This document shows, in pieces, positions 52,086 through 62,905 of a DNA stretch of 64,000 nucleotides. Below the pieces are notes generated by a model. That model did not search any database and had not been told where the DNA came from. It was given only the letters and a program-made list of their open reading frames with translations. The position numbers and the translations under genes were made by a program. The number at the start of each line of letters is the position of its first letter. Position 1 is the first letter of the stretch. Source of the DNA: Oegoconia quadripuncta (lineage: Eukaryota > Arthropoda > Insecta > Lepidoptera > Autostichidae); NCBI GenBank assembly GCA_949316235.1, contig OX438748.1, positions 31,676,836 to 31,740,835 of the forward strand. Reading direction: 5' to 3'.

Positions 52086-52647
52086 TTTGTATGGATAACC
52101 AAAAATTATTTGATCGAATTCCCCTATGTTTATACGAATTCAAATTCTTCCTGTATAAAATTGGTGAAGAACTGATGATGCGGATGATGCACTCCGGACA
52201 TAGGGAACGGAACGTTACTGAAATCGGTTGTTTTGGCATTTTTTGGTCGTTCAATTATTCGTTCCACGGATTCGTGATTACGTCACTACAGAAAAAAAAA
52301 CCAGTTTAAATGCGAAATTAAAAAAAAGGTCGTTCAGCTATGCAGCGGTCACACTCCACTTGTCTCGGCTCCCACATGGTCACAGTTGGGTATCGGTATT
52401 TACCCACACAACCACATTGGTGTATGTGCGTATTGTGTCGTATGAAACAACCCCTGCTGTGAACGCTGCGATCGTAGGGTTGGCGATTTTTTTTTGGAAA
52501 ATTAAATACTGGTTATATTGCTGTTCTTTATATGCTTTTCTGTCCTTTATGAAATTATTTATAAATAAAGATTAAAATTATTATCAACGCCTACTTCTTC
52601 ATGGAGAGGATATTTTCAGGCGGCCTTGGTTTTCTTCCTAAATATTT
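52086..52647. other. Intergenic, nothing firm
   Basis: Plus frames of 72 and 115 codons overlap here, without domain or splice support. Treated as chance. Confidence 0.4.
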
Positions 52648-53075
52648 ATGACCGCCTCCGTGGCTCAATGTTAACAACATAGGGTTTACGAATCGGAGGT
52701 AGTGGGTTCCATCCCCAGCGGATTACATGTATAGTTAGTGGTAGGGTATTTTAAATGTCCACCTGCCTAGCATAAAGATAAGCTAAGAATAGATAAGATA
52801 GATACGAATCTAAATCTGCCGCCGAACAGCATAATTAATAGCATTGTTGTATTCCCTTGTCAGAGATAAGATAAGCAGCCAAACAGGGTCTGTCGCCAAA
52901 CAGCACTGTTAATAGCATTGTTATGTTCCAGTTGTCAGAGATAAGATATAGCCAGTCCCGCAAATAAGATGGATTTACCGGGTCAGTACGCTGCCACTTC
53001 TTCATTTTGACTTAACATCAGGTGTGATTGAGGTCAAGTGATACGTAACACGTTGGGCATAAAAAAAAATTATCT
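52648..53075 (+). mobile_element. SINE-A copy with internal duplication
   Basis: Head gaccgcctccgtggctcaat, tail gttgggcataaaaaaaa. The body segment from ctgccgccgaacagc to gtcagagataagata occurs twice, making the copy about 100 bp longer than normal. Confidence 0.85.
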
Positions 53076-53094
53076 GATACTTTTCTTACTCATT

Positions 53095-53190
53095 GTCGGA
53101 GGAGGCCTGCAATAGAGAGCCGTGGAGAGAGAGGAGGGAGGCCTTTGCCCAGCAGTGGGACAGTATGGGCTCCTAATAATAATAATAATT
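53095..53190 (+). repeat. RTE 3' end
   Basis: gaggaggcctgcaatagag, ggcctttgcccagcagtggg and atgggctcctaataataata, the standard RTE 3' terminus with (aat)n. Confidence 0.78.
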
Positions 53191-53339
53191 TTAAATGTGA
53201 CTAGTTATTTCTTCCAGCGCACGTCGCTAGCTATCGTTGATACTCATATTTTCTCTAATTCTTGTGGGTTTATTCACATAACTAAAATTGTGTTATGTAA
53301 CATAAAAAAAATGTTCAGAGATTGATTTGCCCACTATTT

Positions 53340-53490
53340 GGAGCCACCATTGAGTTTCTTGCTTGTTCTTCTCTGGGGAATCAACTTTGTGAATGAGCAA
53401 TAATGTCAAAAACTTTAATAATAAGATAATGTGACTATTCAAGTGATAATTTTTGTCCTACGAAATAAATATTTTTTGATTTTGATTTCG
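53340..53490 (+). repeat. LINE 3' tail
   Basis: agtttcttgcttgttcttct ctgggg, gtgactattcaagtgataat and a tgattttgattt end; the inverse form lies at 45285-45415. Confidence 0.55.
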
Positions 53491-53711
53491 AAAAATAATC
53501 TATACCTACATCTAGAAATGTCTATAATAAAGCGTTTACAAACAAACACATTGTATCTTTAATATACTTAATTAATTTTATATATTTTATAATTATATGT
53601 CTGCAACAGAAATTTTCAAGACCTCTCTAAAGGTCGCCTTTGTGTACTAATTTATACTGATCTCTCTGGCGTTTCGCCTGTAAATAATTTGCAGATTATA
53701 ATAAAAAATAA

Positions 53712-53925
53712 TAAATATTTCGGACACTTACATCAATCATCTAGTCCTAAACTAAGCAAAGCTTGTACGATGGATACTAGATAATTGATAAACATACAAA
53801 AATATTTATATAAACATAATGACTCGGGACTCGGGTTCGTATTCATCACACAAACATTTACCCTCGCGGGATTCGAACCGCCAACCGTTGGTTTCGTCAC
53901 TACACCAATCGGTCGATTTTCAACG
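53712..53925 (-). mobile_element. SINE-C copy
   Basis: aatatttcggacacttacat, gcaaagcttgtacgatggat and head gggattcgaaccgccaaccg, caccaatcggtcg at the right. Confidence 0.85.
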
Positions 53926-54027
53926 TTAAGCACATTAGGACCTCAATCATATCTTAAGTTAAGTGAAGACCAAGATGGAAGCGTGCTCTCAAAATATAAA
54001 TTTAAAAAAGTTGTTTATGAGAAGAGG

Positions 54028-54109
54028 ACAGTCAGCTGCAGAGAAACATAACCCCCTATTCCCATATGACTGTAAGTACGAGGTATTATGTTTCTCTGTA
54101 GCTGACTGT
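54028..54109. repeat. 24-bp-stem hairpin
   Basis: The left arm acagtcagctgcagagaaac(ataa) is inverted at 54086-54109 with one mismatch, around a 34-bp loop. Confidence 0.85.
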
Positions 54110-54809
54110 ACATTTTAGAGAAATTATAAAAAAATTTGAAGTTAGTAATTTGGGAAAGTTGTAATCATGAGTAAGTAGGTAAACATGCATTATCTTTTTG
54201 TATAAAAAACTAAGTCACCCCATATTTTTAATTATTAAAGTCACAGCCCTATTAACTTATGAAAACTAGCTCGGTCACACACACACCGCACCCCTCGCCG
54301 CGGTCCCCTACCGTGTTTGGCAAGTGCACACACACAGCAGTACGCACTCCACACATACTCCATAGAAATTTGACAGCCCATAAATTAAAAAGAACCTGCA
54401 CGATATGGGGGTAGTTTTTATCAGTAGGTTGGTATCGTTGAAGTTTAAAAAAGGAACTTTCATATCTCCAGCTGTTTTCTCTCACTAAGGCAGCTCTGTT
54501 TAGACAGTGTTCACATAGTTGAGATCGAGTTTGAGTTTTAACACTATTTCTTTAAAATAGGCAAAAGTAATTTCTTATGCATGAAATATTTTTTGTGAGT
54601 GTCGTCACCTGGAAATAGAGAGTTTTCCGTGGAGCAAGGGCGTGTCGGACCACACGCAGTAGAGTTCCGTAGTTGGAATACTTCTTCATTTTATAATACA
54701 AAGTTTTTACAGTTAAAATACTTATGTAATTTTTAACCCCTGATGAAAAACGACAGTTGTTATGTGTTTTGTGAGTATGAGTGTGTCCAGTCATTGTCAA
54801 GATATACTA

Positions 54810-56128
54810 CTCTGTGTAAAAAGTATCGGGAATATGTCAATAAAAAGACCCGCGTAAAAGAGGTCGTTCTAATTTTTTTACTGCATGTTGGTAGCACTGT
54901 ACTGATTTAGCGCGCAAAATTTGAGCGGGATCTGTCATTTAATTTGTTTTAAACTACACTTTTTGTTGGTCATAGTTTTGAGTCCTCGGCGATTTTTACA
55001 ATGGAAAATATTGTTGAACAAAGAGTGTGCCTTAAATTTTGTGTTTCAAATGATATTTCATGTGGTGAATCACTAAAAATGTTGCGAAATACCTACGGCG
55101 AATCGTGTATATCGAAAACAAGGGCTTATGAATGGTATAAGGCTTTTAAAGAAGGCCGAGAAGTAGTAGTAGACTTGCCTCGTTCTGGTAGACCTTCAAC
55201 CGCTACGACCAAAGAAAACATCGACAGAATCAAGAAGCTAGTGCTCGAAAATCGACGTATGAGTCTGAGAGAGTTGGCTAGTGAGGTGAACATATCTTTT
55301 AATTCGTCCGTCCACAACATTCTCATTGACATTTTAGGCATGAAACGCGTCGCCGCTCGACTAGTTCCAAAAGAGCTCAATTTTGTTCAAAAAGCGCAGC
55401 GAAAGCATGTCGCTGAAGACATGGTTTCCCGAGCTTCTACGGATCCGACCTTTATGAAACGTATAATAACTGGCGACGAGACATGGGTTTATGAGTACGA
55501 CATGCAAACAAGCCAACAGTCTTCAGAATGGCGTCTCGAAAACGAGCCGAAACCCAAAAAACCGCGGCAAAGTCGCTCCAAAATCAAGGTGATGCTGACA
55601 GTTTTTTTTGACTACCGTGGTGTGGTTCACTCCGAATTCCTTCCAGAGGGAGAAACAGTGAATAAAGAATATTATTTAGGCGTCATGAAGCGTTTGCGTG
55701 AGAGTATCCGCCGAAAACGTCCAGATTTGTGGCAACACAACTCATGGATGCTGCACCATGATAATGCACCATCACACACAGCCATTATAGTGAAAGAGTT
55801 TTTAGCGAAAAATTCAACAAAAGTTCTCGACCAAGCACCGTATTCACCTGATATGGCTCCGTCTGACTTTTTTTTATTTCCCAAGTTAAAATTACCACTT
55901 CGAGGAAAACGTTTTGAGTCGATAGAAGCCATAAAAGAAAATTCGCTGAATGAGCTAAAGGCCATACCGCAAATAGCCTATGAAAAATGTATGGAAGACT
56001 GGGTGAAGCGGTGGAGATGTTGTATTGCAAGCGATGGGGCCTACTTTGAAGGCGATAAAATAAATTTAGATGAATAATTTGTATTTTTTGTTTTATTGAC
56101 AAATTCCCGATACTTAGTACACTGAATG
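54810..56128 (+). mobile_element. Mariner transposon, apparently intact
   Basis: Imperfect terminal inverted repeats of about 36 bp: the left end reads aaaaagtatcgggaatatg and the right end, reversed, ctaagtatcgggaatttg, both followed by tcaataaaa. TA lies just outside the left end at 54808-54809 and near the right end at 56129-56130. The exact right border is uncertain by 2-4 bp, so the TA duplication is likely but not proven. The only ORF is the transposase. Confidence 0.93.
55001..56077 (+). CDS. Mariner transposase, full length
   Basis: 358 codons with no stop or frameshift, matching the roughly 345-360 residues of the family. An N-terminal HTH region (to about residue 110) contains SGRPST; a linker carries LVPKELN in place of the common WVPHEL. 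The catalytic triad is visible: TGDETWVYEYD, HHDNAPSHT, and YSPDMAPSDFFLF. 34 residues separate the second and third Asp (DD34D). The role is cut-and-paste transposition at TA sites via the inverted repeats, in the nucleus. The sequence resembles insect proteins often labelled SETMAR-like, but it has no SET domain. I do not assign a subfamily. Confidence 0.97.
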   Translation: MENIVEQRVCLKFCVSNDISCGESLKMLRNTYGESCISKTRAYEWYKAFKEGREVVVDLPRSGRPSTATTKENIDRIKKLVLENRRMSLRELASEVNISFNSSVHNILIDILGMKRVAARLVPKELNFVQKAQRKHVAEDMVSRASTDPTFMKRIITGDETWVYEYDMQTSQQSSEWRLENEPKPKKPRQSRSKIKVMLTVFFDYRGVVHSEFLPEGETVNKEYYLGVMKRLRESIRRKRPDLWQHNSWMLHHDNAPSHTAIIVKEFLAKNSTKVLDQAPYSPDMAPSDFFLFPKLKLPLRGKRFESIEAIKENSLNELKAIPQIAYEKCMEDWVKRWRCCIASDGAYFEGDKINLDE

Positions 56129-56636
56129 TATCTCAGTAATGCATGTTCCGATTTTTTATATTAAACTTCTAACACCATTTTTTCGGTGTTGGTATTTGGA
56201 TGACTTCACAGACGTTGCAGTTTTATCCAAACTATTATCTTTTTTTTATTTATTTCAGTTTGAACTCGGGGTTACATTAGCCTTTCGAAGAGATTTGGCA
56301 TTTAACACAATTGGTTTGATCTATATATATCTGTATGACATAAACTTTTGTTTTTCGAGGGTTTTCTAAATTTTCAATTTATAGTTGTATCTATTTTAAT
56401 ATTGTTATGTAAATTTAAAGCAATTTAAATTGTAATAAGTTAACTGTATCTCACTGACGGACAGGCATAGAAAGACATAGCGAATAATGGTTCACAGTTT
56501 ACCAACGGAACTTTAAAAATAATCAAGTAAACAATTATTCATTTTGTATTGCAATCAGTTATTCTAATTAATGTACCTATATGAAAACTCACAGCACACA
56601 GTAATTACAATAAGCAAGTACGTCTGTAAGCGACAT

Positions 56637-56831
56637 TGTGTGCGAAGTGTAAGTTTTGTCTCGTTTTTAACTTTACCATCGCGTTCGTGTTTACGAAAAA
56701 AGTCCCTATGAAAAAAATCGTTTTGCAAACTATCCGCTAGAGGAGCTGCACATTTCTCCATACAAATCTTCACGTAAACGTGAACGCGGTAGTAAAGTTA
56801 AGTCGAAACAAAACTTACACTCCGCCCTCTG
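56637..56831 (-). mobile_element. MITE-1 copy c
   Basis: Inverse of 3556-3740: tgtgtgcgaagtgtaag at the left and cactccgccctctg at the right, with cgctagaggxgctgcacatt inside. Confidence 0.87.
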
Positions 56832-56959
56832 AATATTCATACACTGACACGACGCAGTAGTGTCGCATTAAACATTTATTTGATAGATAATTAATACCCT
56901 CTGGTTTCGTCATTTGTTATGAAGGTTGTAAATTATTATAAAATATTTATTTACAGACA

Positions 56960-57270
56960 TAAACCACCTCCGTGGCTCAATGTAAACAGCATTGGGTTCA
57001 TGATTCGGAGGTCGCGGGTTCGATCTCAGCGGGGTACATATTTAGTACTCGGTTTGGTTTGTGGTAGGGCATGTTAAATGTCCGCCGGGCTAGCTACCAC
57101 CATCTTATCTAAATCTGCCGCCAAACAGTAATGTTAATAGCATTATAAGATAGCCAGTCCCCCAAATAAGATGGGGTTTCCGGATCAGTACGTTATCACC
57201 TTCGACCTAATCTTCACTTAACATCAGATGTGATTGAGGTCCAGTGCTAACCCGCTGTGCATAAAAAAAA
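56960..57270 (+). mobile_element. SINE-A copy
   Basis: aaccacctccgtggctcaat, gtcgcgggttcgatctcagc, agtactcggtttggtttgtg to gctgtgcataaaaaaaa. Near full length with a small internal loss. Confidence 0.88.
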
Positions 57271-57379
57271 ATTACCATAATATATTTATTTATATTATAA
57301 GCTGTGGGAATAATAATTATACCTATAATTTGTTTTAAAGATGTCACAAATAAAAAACTCCTGGTTGGTCAAAGCCAAA

Positions 57380-57620
57380 AATGCTTTATTTCCAGAACCC
57401 ATTTTTTTTTGTCTAGGAGAAATGCATTTGCGCTTTCGACAGGCCGCTGACGGGGTCCAGCCGCGGGGATATGTCGGGCTCCCCGCTCCAAAAGACAGGA
57501 GCGATCCTACCCACTAAGACCCCCCGCTGTTCGGTTCGGCGGTGGCGGGCCCTCCTATAGGCCGAAGCAGGGAGGAATCTCCTGGTCCAGCCACGGCACG
57601 AAGGCACGTGGGGATTTAGG
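57380..57620. repeat. GC-rich interspersed repeat
   Basis: gacggggtccagccgcgggg, ctccccgctccaaaagacag and gttcggttcggcggtggcgg. Much richer in GC than its surroundings. It looks like the well-known lepidopteran LINE-linked GC-rich repeat, but only one copy is here. A 64-codon minus frame over it is not called. Confidence 0.45.
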
Positions 57621-57839
57621 AACTTCCAGAAGCCAAACGCAACGGTATAACAAATGCAATTTTAATCATGAGTCAACGCATTAACGATTAACGATAACTT
57701 GCGTCAAATTTTCCTAAATGTCACATTTTGGAAAACTTGACCCAAGTTATCGTGCTGCTGAGCTGAGATGACCGTTGCTAACAAATTGGGAGCATACTCC
57801 ACCCATTTAGCATCGCGTAAATAAAATTTAACCACACAC

Positions 57840-58380
57840 TATTTCACTTTCGCGTTCACTCGCCTCGCTCGACATTCCATTCTTTTTTCGTGAAAACAAG
57901 CAACTCGATACACACGAAACGAACGTGTTTTTGTGGGTACACGTAAAAGAGTCCGTTCGTGCGATACAGATTCTTGTTGGTAAAAAAACTGAGGGAAAAA
58001 ATTACGAGACGGGTCTACCACTTGTCAAGAGAGAGCCCGGAGCGACATGTTTGTTCATAAAGCGATGCAGCGCTCTGGTATGGTTGGTTTGAATTCAGGG
58101 AAGCGCGACGATTTTTTAAAGATCTGTCATCGCGCTTATTTGTGATCTCTGGTAACAAAATCTGACCTCGGGCAGCGTATTAGCATTGCTATACAACGAG
58201 GTAACGCTGCCAGTCTTTTGGGCACTCTCCCACACGGTCGGATTTCGAGCTTCTACTTATCATAATCATGGAGGGAACGTGTTCTAGATTGTTTCCGTGC
58301 TTTTGTATTTTTTACTTTCTTTATATTTTCCTTTTTTTAATGTGCATAAATATCATGTATCTTATGTTAAAAGAGTGCAT
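57840..58380 (+). pseudogene. LINE ORF2 C-terminal fragment with 3' UTR
   Basis: Frame one from about 58088 reads EARRFFKDLSSRLFVISGNK to a stop. Shifted by one, the next reads GQRISIAIQRGNAASLLGTL then PHGRISSFYLS and TAA near 58263. The QRxSIAIQRGNAAS motif ends many non-LTR ORF2 proteins; clade not assigned. The GC-rich 57840-58080 may be the upstream part, too decayed to read. Confidence 0.72.
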
Positions 58381-58640
58381 TGAAAAATCGTAAATATCGA
58401 ATATTCTATAAGGTTGAACATTTCCAAAGTTTTGGTACAGCCATTTTTGTGGGGCACATCATCTACTCGAGGGATATATGAATCCCTCAACGAGCGATCA
58501 TTCACTATGCGGGCCCAGTGTGTCAGAGTAGTGGTTACTCAGCTGAAGGCCACTAACTTGGTTTAATGGCCTTCAATGGAAACAACCGAAATCGACGATT
58601 TAAAGTGTCCTTCGAAACGCGAAGAGACTCGTATGAAAAT

Positions 58641-58700
58641 GCCACTGGTGGTCACCCATTCAAGGACTGACCAGACGTTGCTTAATTTCCCTCATTGTCC
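58641..58700 (-). repeat. 5S rRNA-like segment
   Basis: ggtggtcacccattcaagga, ctgaccagacgttgcttaat is close to the reverse of insect 5S rRNA (box C GGATGGGTGACC, and AAGCAACGTC). Only about 60 nt are preserved, so it is a 5S-derived SINE or pseudogene rather than a working gene. Confidence 0.55.
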
Positions 58701-58814
58701 TTTATGTTAACTCGAATAGGATACATATGACTGAATTTATTAGTAAATAATTCATTTAGGTGGAAGGAATTTTGAGTTTGTTCACTCGATAACCGTCAAT
58801 TAGTGGTCCTATCG

Positions 58815-58905
58815 AATTAATGTTGGTAACAGGTCGCGGGTTCTATTCCCAGCGGGGAACATATTTAGCAGCTCGATTTAGTTGGTGGCAAGGCATTTCG
58901 AAATT
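58815..58905 (+). mobile_element. SINE-A head, degenerate
   Basis: aacaggtcgcgggttctatt, cccagcggggaacatattta, gttggtggcaaggcatttcg; the body is lost. Confidence 0.65.
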
Positions 58906-59149
58906 TTTGCACAAAATATTTATCAATAAAACACAATTAGGCAGCCTTATCACCATCTTCCATACAACCCGGCTACTGGTTTGTAAATTGAAAAAACAGA
59001 TACGATGCACGATACTACTAGGTAAGTAATTACAGATATAATTATATAGTTAGCTTATGTTTCATGGGATGAAAACTTATCACTCGAAAGTTGCACTTTA
59101 AACATATACCTAATGTAAGTTTCTGCTCATTCACCCACAAAATTTTTTT

Positions 59150-59412
59150 TATGCACAACATGTTAGCACTTGACCTCAATCACACCTGATGTTAAGTGAA
59201 GATGAGATCGAAGGTGGAAGCGTACTGACCCGGAAACCCCATTTTATTTGGGAGACTGGCTTTCTTATCTGGCGGCAGACTTTGATAAGATCTTTTAAAA
59301 TGCCCTACCACCATTCAAAGCGAGTACCTACCTTTTAAACATGCTGCTGGGGATCGTACCAGCGATCTCCGATTCGTAAAATGTTGTTTACGTAGCCATG
59401 GAGGCGGTTAAA
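59150..59412 (-). mobile_element. SINE-A copy
   Basis: atgcacaacatgttagcact, gacctcaatcacacctgatg and degenerate head agccatggaggcggtta. Confidence 0.85.
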
Positions 59413-59679
59413 ATACTACCTACTCCCTACAGTGCAAGAATTGAGTATATATAGATACTTCGGTAGAGTTTCGTAAGTATTCAACTAATAATAGTCTGCT
59501 AGAAGCAGGTGTGAGCGATCTCCGCTGTCGCTAACCCAATTGAGAGCACTTAGCGCCAGGAAGTCTAGTATTACTGTCGCCTCCTGTTACATGTACTGTG
59601 TAGCATTAAACGAATATTCTATTCACATAACGTCCCAGTACACAATTTAACTTCAATATTCAAAATAGGACTGTTACGA

Positions 59680-59935
59680 CCACATATTTGGTGTAGTGGT
59701 TAGAAACTCTGCTGCTATACCAAAAGGTTGCATGTTCGAATCCCGCTAGGGCCATATGTTTGTATGATGAATACAGACATGTGTTCCCGAGTTATGGATG
59801 TTTTTCATTTATATGTATTTATTTAGAAAAAAAATGTTTTTATGTCGTTTATCAACCATCTGGTATCTATAATATAAGCCTAGTTGCTTAGTGTGGAACT
59901 AGATGGCGCCGTGTGTTAAATTTATTATTTTTATT
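59680..59935 (+). mobile_element. SINE-B copy
   Basis: atttggtgtagtggttagaa, gcatgttcgaatcccgctag, aaccatctggtatctataat and (att)n end. Confidence 0.87.
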
Positions 59936-60139
59936 ATTTTATTTTATTTTTTACTTATTAACTACGGATTTCTAGTGTTATAAAATCCCAACTAATATTA
60001 TAAATGCGAAAGTTTTTTGAAACGGTTGCGGGTGTTGTAAAAGGTTATTTAGGGACCGATAACATAATAGCATAGACCAATAAGGGGCTGCTGCGTAATT
60101 GCTGTACAGAGCCCAATAATTTTTGCCGTCGCCAACCCA

Positions 60140-60210
60140 AATTACTCCCCTGGAATGCGATGCAAATCACGTCTTGGGAGAGACTTATGTTCAACAGTGG
60201 AGAGCATAGG
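60140..60210 (+). repeat. RTE 3' end scrap
   Basis: ctcctggaatgcgatgcaa-like text, then gggagagacttatgttcaac agtggagagcata: the GxxxVQQWT end of RTE. Confidence 0.5.
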
Positions 60211-60509
60211 CTATTCATGTGATTTTTGGCTTACTACCCTGGCTTGGCACAAGCTAGACTACAGTGACAACACATAAGAGTATTGATGCTGACGCGTTCA
60301 AGACTTCAATGTCTAAAGACATCGTAATATCTATCATTGAGCAAGTGCAAAAGTGACAAAACTATGGATGACTATTGATATTGAAATGTCAAGTGAGCCA
60401 GAATCAGAATCCTGTAAGGAATAACACCCTACAGTCTGCTAACATATCAGGAACTCAGTCTTCCATACGGAGCTAGTACACAAAGGCAAGGCAGTAAATT
60501 CGATGGTAC

Positions 60510-60910
60510 AGGCAAATAATACATACGTAATGTTAAGCCTGCTTCCCGTAGGGGTAGGCAGAAACCACACACTTCCACTTGCTACAATCCTGACACACCT
60601 CTTTTGCTTCATCCACTCTCATAAGGTTGTTCGTACTTGGCCTTTCTATTTAAGACACGTCCCCGATTGGTGCAGGCATATTAGTTCAAAAAAAAAACCT
60701 CATCGTATCAGCTACAGACACTGATGAGCATAGGCCTCCCCCATAGATTTCCAGAGCAGCCAGCATCCAACGATTTTCCGCGACCTTCATGGTTGACGTC
60801 TGCTGTTGCGCTGAGCTTTCCGGTGCGTGGTCACCACTCGCCAACTTTAATGCCCACCGGCTATCATTTGCCCTGCCACTTCAACTGACTAATCTGCTGA
60901 GCTATGTTCA
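60510..60910 (-). pseudogene. RTE-related fragment
   Basis: 60735-60910 (ataggcctcccccatagatt, gccagcatccaacgattttc, aatgcccaccggctatcatt) is the reverse of RTE ORF2 and sister to 20930-21335. 60520-60720 starts with the common lepidopteran phrase gcttcccgtaggggtaggca, also at 24828-24850. Confidence 0.6.
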
Positions 60911-61194
60911 CTACTTGGGCATCACAAATCGAAATATTATAATTTTAACGTCTATAGAATATGAAATCGAAAATTGCAATAATTTCTTAATTTTTCATTA
61001 ATTATCAATTTATTCTATAATAATAATAAATTTGGTTCAATAACTTAATTAGGTACATATATTTTATTAATTGAATCCAATATGTTACGGGAATAATCTT
61101 ACACAATATTCTTTTACCAATAACGTTAGTTTTAATTTGATAACACCAAACACATTTCAACATTCCATTTGTCCCACGACCAACCCTCAGGTTT

Positions 61195-61390
61195 CAGCAG
61201 AATACCAGTGTTTTGCCCGCCTCGGGCAAATCCATACACTGAGCTGTAGCCTTTTTGTATACTGCGGCACACACATAATATTTGTTTGTTTCTGTACTTG
61301 TGTTTTATTGTTTTAGTTGTATTTTTCATATGTAAAATTTATTATGTGTGTGTACATGGATGCAAATAAATGCTTATCTATCTATCTACT
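61195..61390 (+). repeat. CR1-like LINE 3' end
   Basis: tttcagcagaataccagtgt, tttgcccgcctcgggcaaat, cactgagctgtagccttttt, then gcaaataaatgcttatctat with a (tatc)n tail. Short-repeat tails of this kind mark CR1-type elements. Confidence 0.65.
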
Positions 61391-61969
61391 TTCGTTCACC
61401 TACGTATTTGTTCATTCCTAATTCAATCACTTCAACAAGTCAATTCTAGCTCACTAACGAAGATTACACAAAGCAAGTTTTACCATCTTGTATGGTATTC
61501 TAGCAAAAAGAAACGGGCTTCCGCTGCCCCGGCCATTATGCTCTGATATGAAGGATTCCAATGTGTTTTCCTGATTCTGGTTCTACCAAGTTCTCTTCTG
61601 CGTCTCCTATTTTGGAGTCAGGTAAATGAAGTTTCTCTAACATAATTTATTTAATAATAATACCTGGCAGACATCAAACAATAGTGTATCGCATGGAAAC
61701 ACGCAACTTAACTAAACATTATTACGTTACGTCATTCACAGGCGGATTGATATTCTAAGGTCACTTGTGTTTTTACTAGGTTTTTTCTATTGTATTTTAA
61801 AAAGCAGATGTGTGGTTTGAAATGAATTTCTATTGGATGGTCACTTATTATTCTTCTAGAATGCGAAAGAATAAATCTTCCTATATCAGCCTAATAGATA
61901 ATTAGAAGTTTCCATATATGGAAAGTAGTCTGGTAGCTATGTGGCTTCAGCACGAAAAAGAATGGAACT

Positions 61970-62440
61970 AACCAACCCATCTCTTCCTGTGTGCGTTGTA
62001 AAAGGCGACAATGGAACTTAACATCAAAAAACATCTATAGATTTACATGTTTAACGGCGATGTCCATTTCGAAAGGTGAAAGAAAGAAATTATTTCTTTG
62101 CCAGAATACAGCTTATAAGTTCTGATAAGAAATTTAGGAATCATGTATTCAATCTGCATGCAGATGTGCAAAATATGATTTGTGAGACTTTAAATAGCAT
62201 TCTGATAATTTAAATATTCCTTAACATCATAGAAACACTTTGCCTGAAGCCATTGTATCAATCGAATTTTAAACATTTTGTCATTAACTAATATTATTTC
62301 GTCAGATTGTTGTACAATGTTATACACATATTATAAACATTATTTTCATAATCCGTGAATGTTGTTTCACACATTAAACTTTTAATTTGGAACACCCAAA
62401 CGCTAATGCATGCTCGTTTGCCGCCCTCTCATATAAAAAA
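61970..62440 (+). repeat. Family-H repeat, split, with a short-element end
   Basis: catctcttcctgtgtgcgtt, aaaaggcgacaatgg and tttaacggcgatgtcc (61970-62080), resuming at 62349 gtgaatgttgtttcacacat, and ending gctcgtttgccgccctctca, the inverse of the 11802-11911 element. About 270 bp in between do not belong. Confidence 0.6.
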
Positions 62441-62532
62441 AAGAGTAATTTTTATAATCCTCGATTTAGTATTTATTTAAAATACAGCTAAAACATTTGT
62501 TCTACTTAAAAAAAAACTAATAATACAACTCT

Positions 62533-62586
62533 TTACTTATACATAGTTTGCAGAAGAGCGAAATAGGACCACGATCTACTTAAAAT
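62533..62586 (-). CDS. Terminal exon of a second odorant receptor, copy 1
   Basis: 54 nt, 17 codons plus TAA, after acceptor cctttatttacag. It encodes ILSRSWSYFALLQTMYK, the C-terminal helix of a 7tm_6 receptor, phase 0 at its start like exon 7 of the receptor at 36290-44370. It differs clearly from that gene (Q for E, K end), so it belongs to a paralogue. No other exons of it were found in 63.1-64.0 kb; they would lie beyond the window or are lost. Confidence 0.8.
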   Translation of the reverse strand: MLSRSWSYFALLQTMYK

Positions 62587-62851
62587 CTGTAAATAAAGGA
62601 AACAGCTTGAGTAACACTCGGTTTAGGTCAGATATTTTCCAGATATTCATACTGGGTGACAATTCTGATGCGACTTCTCAAAATTAAACTAAAACAAGTT
62701 TTAGACTTTTACTATGCCTGAGAAATAAAAACTCAAAGGCATGTGAAGTCCCCAACTCGGATTGTGCTAGAAGTATTACGGTAGATTAATTTATTTAAAA
62801 TACAGCTAAAACATTTGTTCTACTTAAAAAAAAAACTAATAATACAACTCT

Positions 62852-62905
62852 TTACTTATACATAGTTTGCAGAAGAGCGAAATAGGACCACGATCTGCTT
62901 AAAAT
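62852..62905 (-). CDS. Terminal exon of a second odorant receptor, copy 2
   Basis: Same 54-nt exon as at 62533-62586, with an identical protein and one silent change (AGC for AGT at the third codon). The acceptor tttatttacag and the stop are intact. It is carried in the second unit of the 319-bp tandem duplication. It could be used as an alternative terminal exon or be an unused duplicate. Confidence 0.78.
   Translation of the reverse strand: MLSRSWSYFALLQTMYK

Noticed and set aside
52091..52575. Plus frames of 72 and 115 codons
   Set aside because: No domain, no splice evidence, overlapping frames in AT-rich DNA.
55126..56102. Minus-strand frames of 84-105 codons
   Set aside because: Antisense shadows of the mariner transposase.
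7962..59935. tRNA genes suggested by ggttcgaatcccgc-type boxes
   Set aside because: Every such box sits in a repeated SINE with a common body and tail. None folds into a plain cloverleaf by eye.
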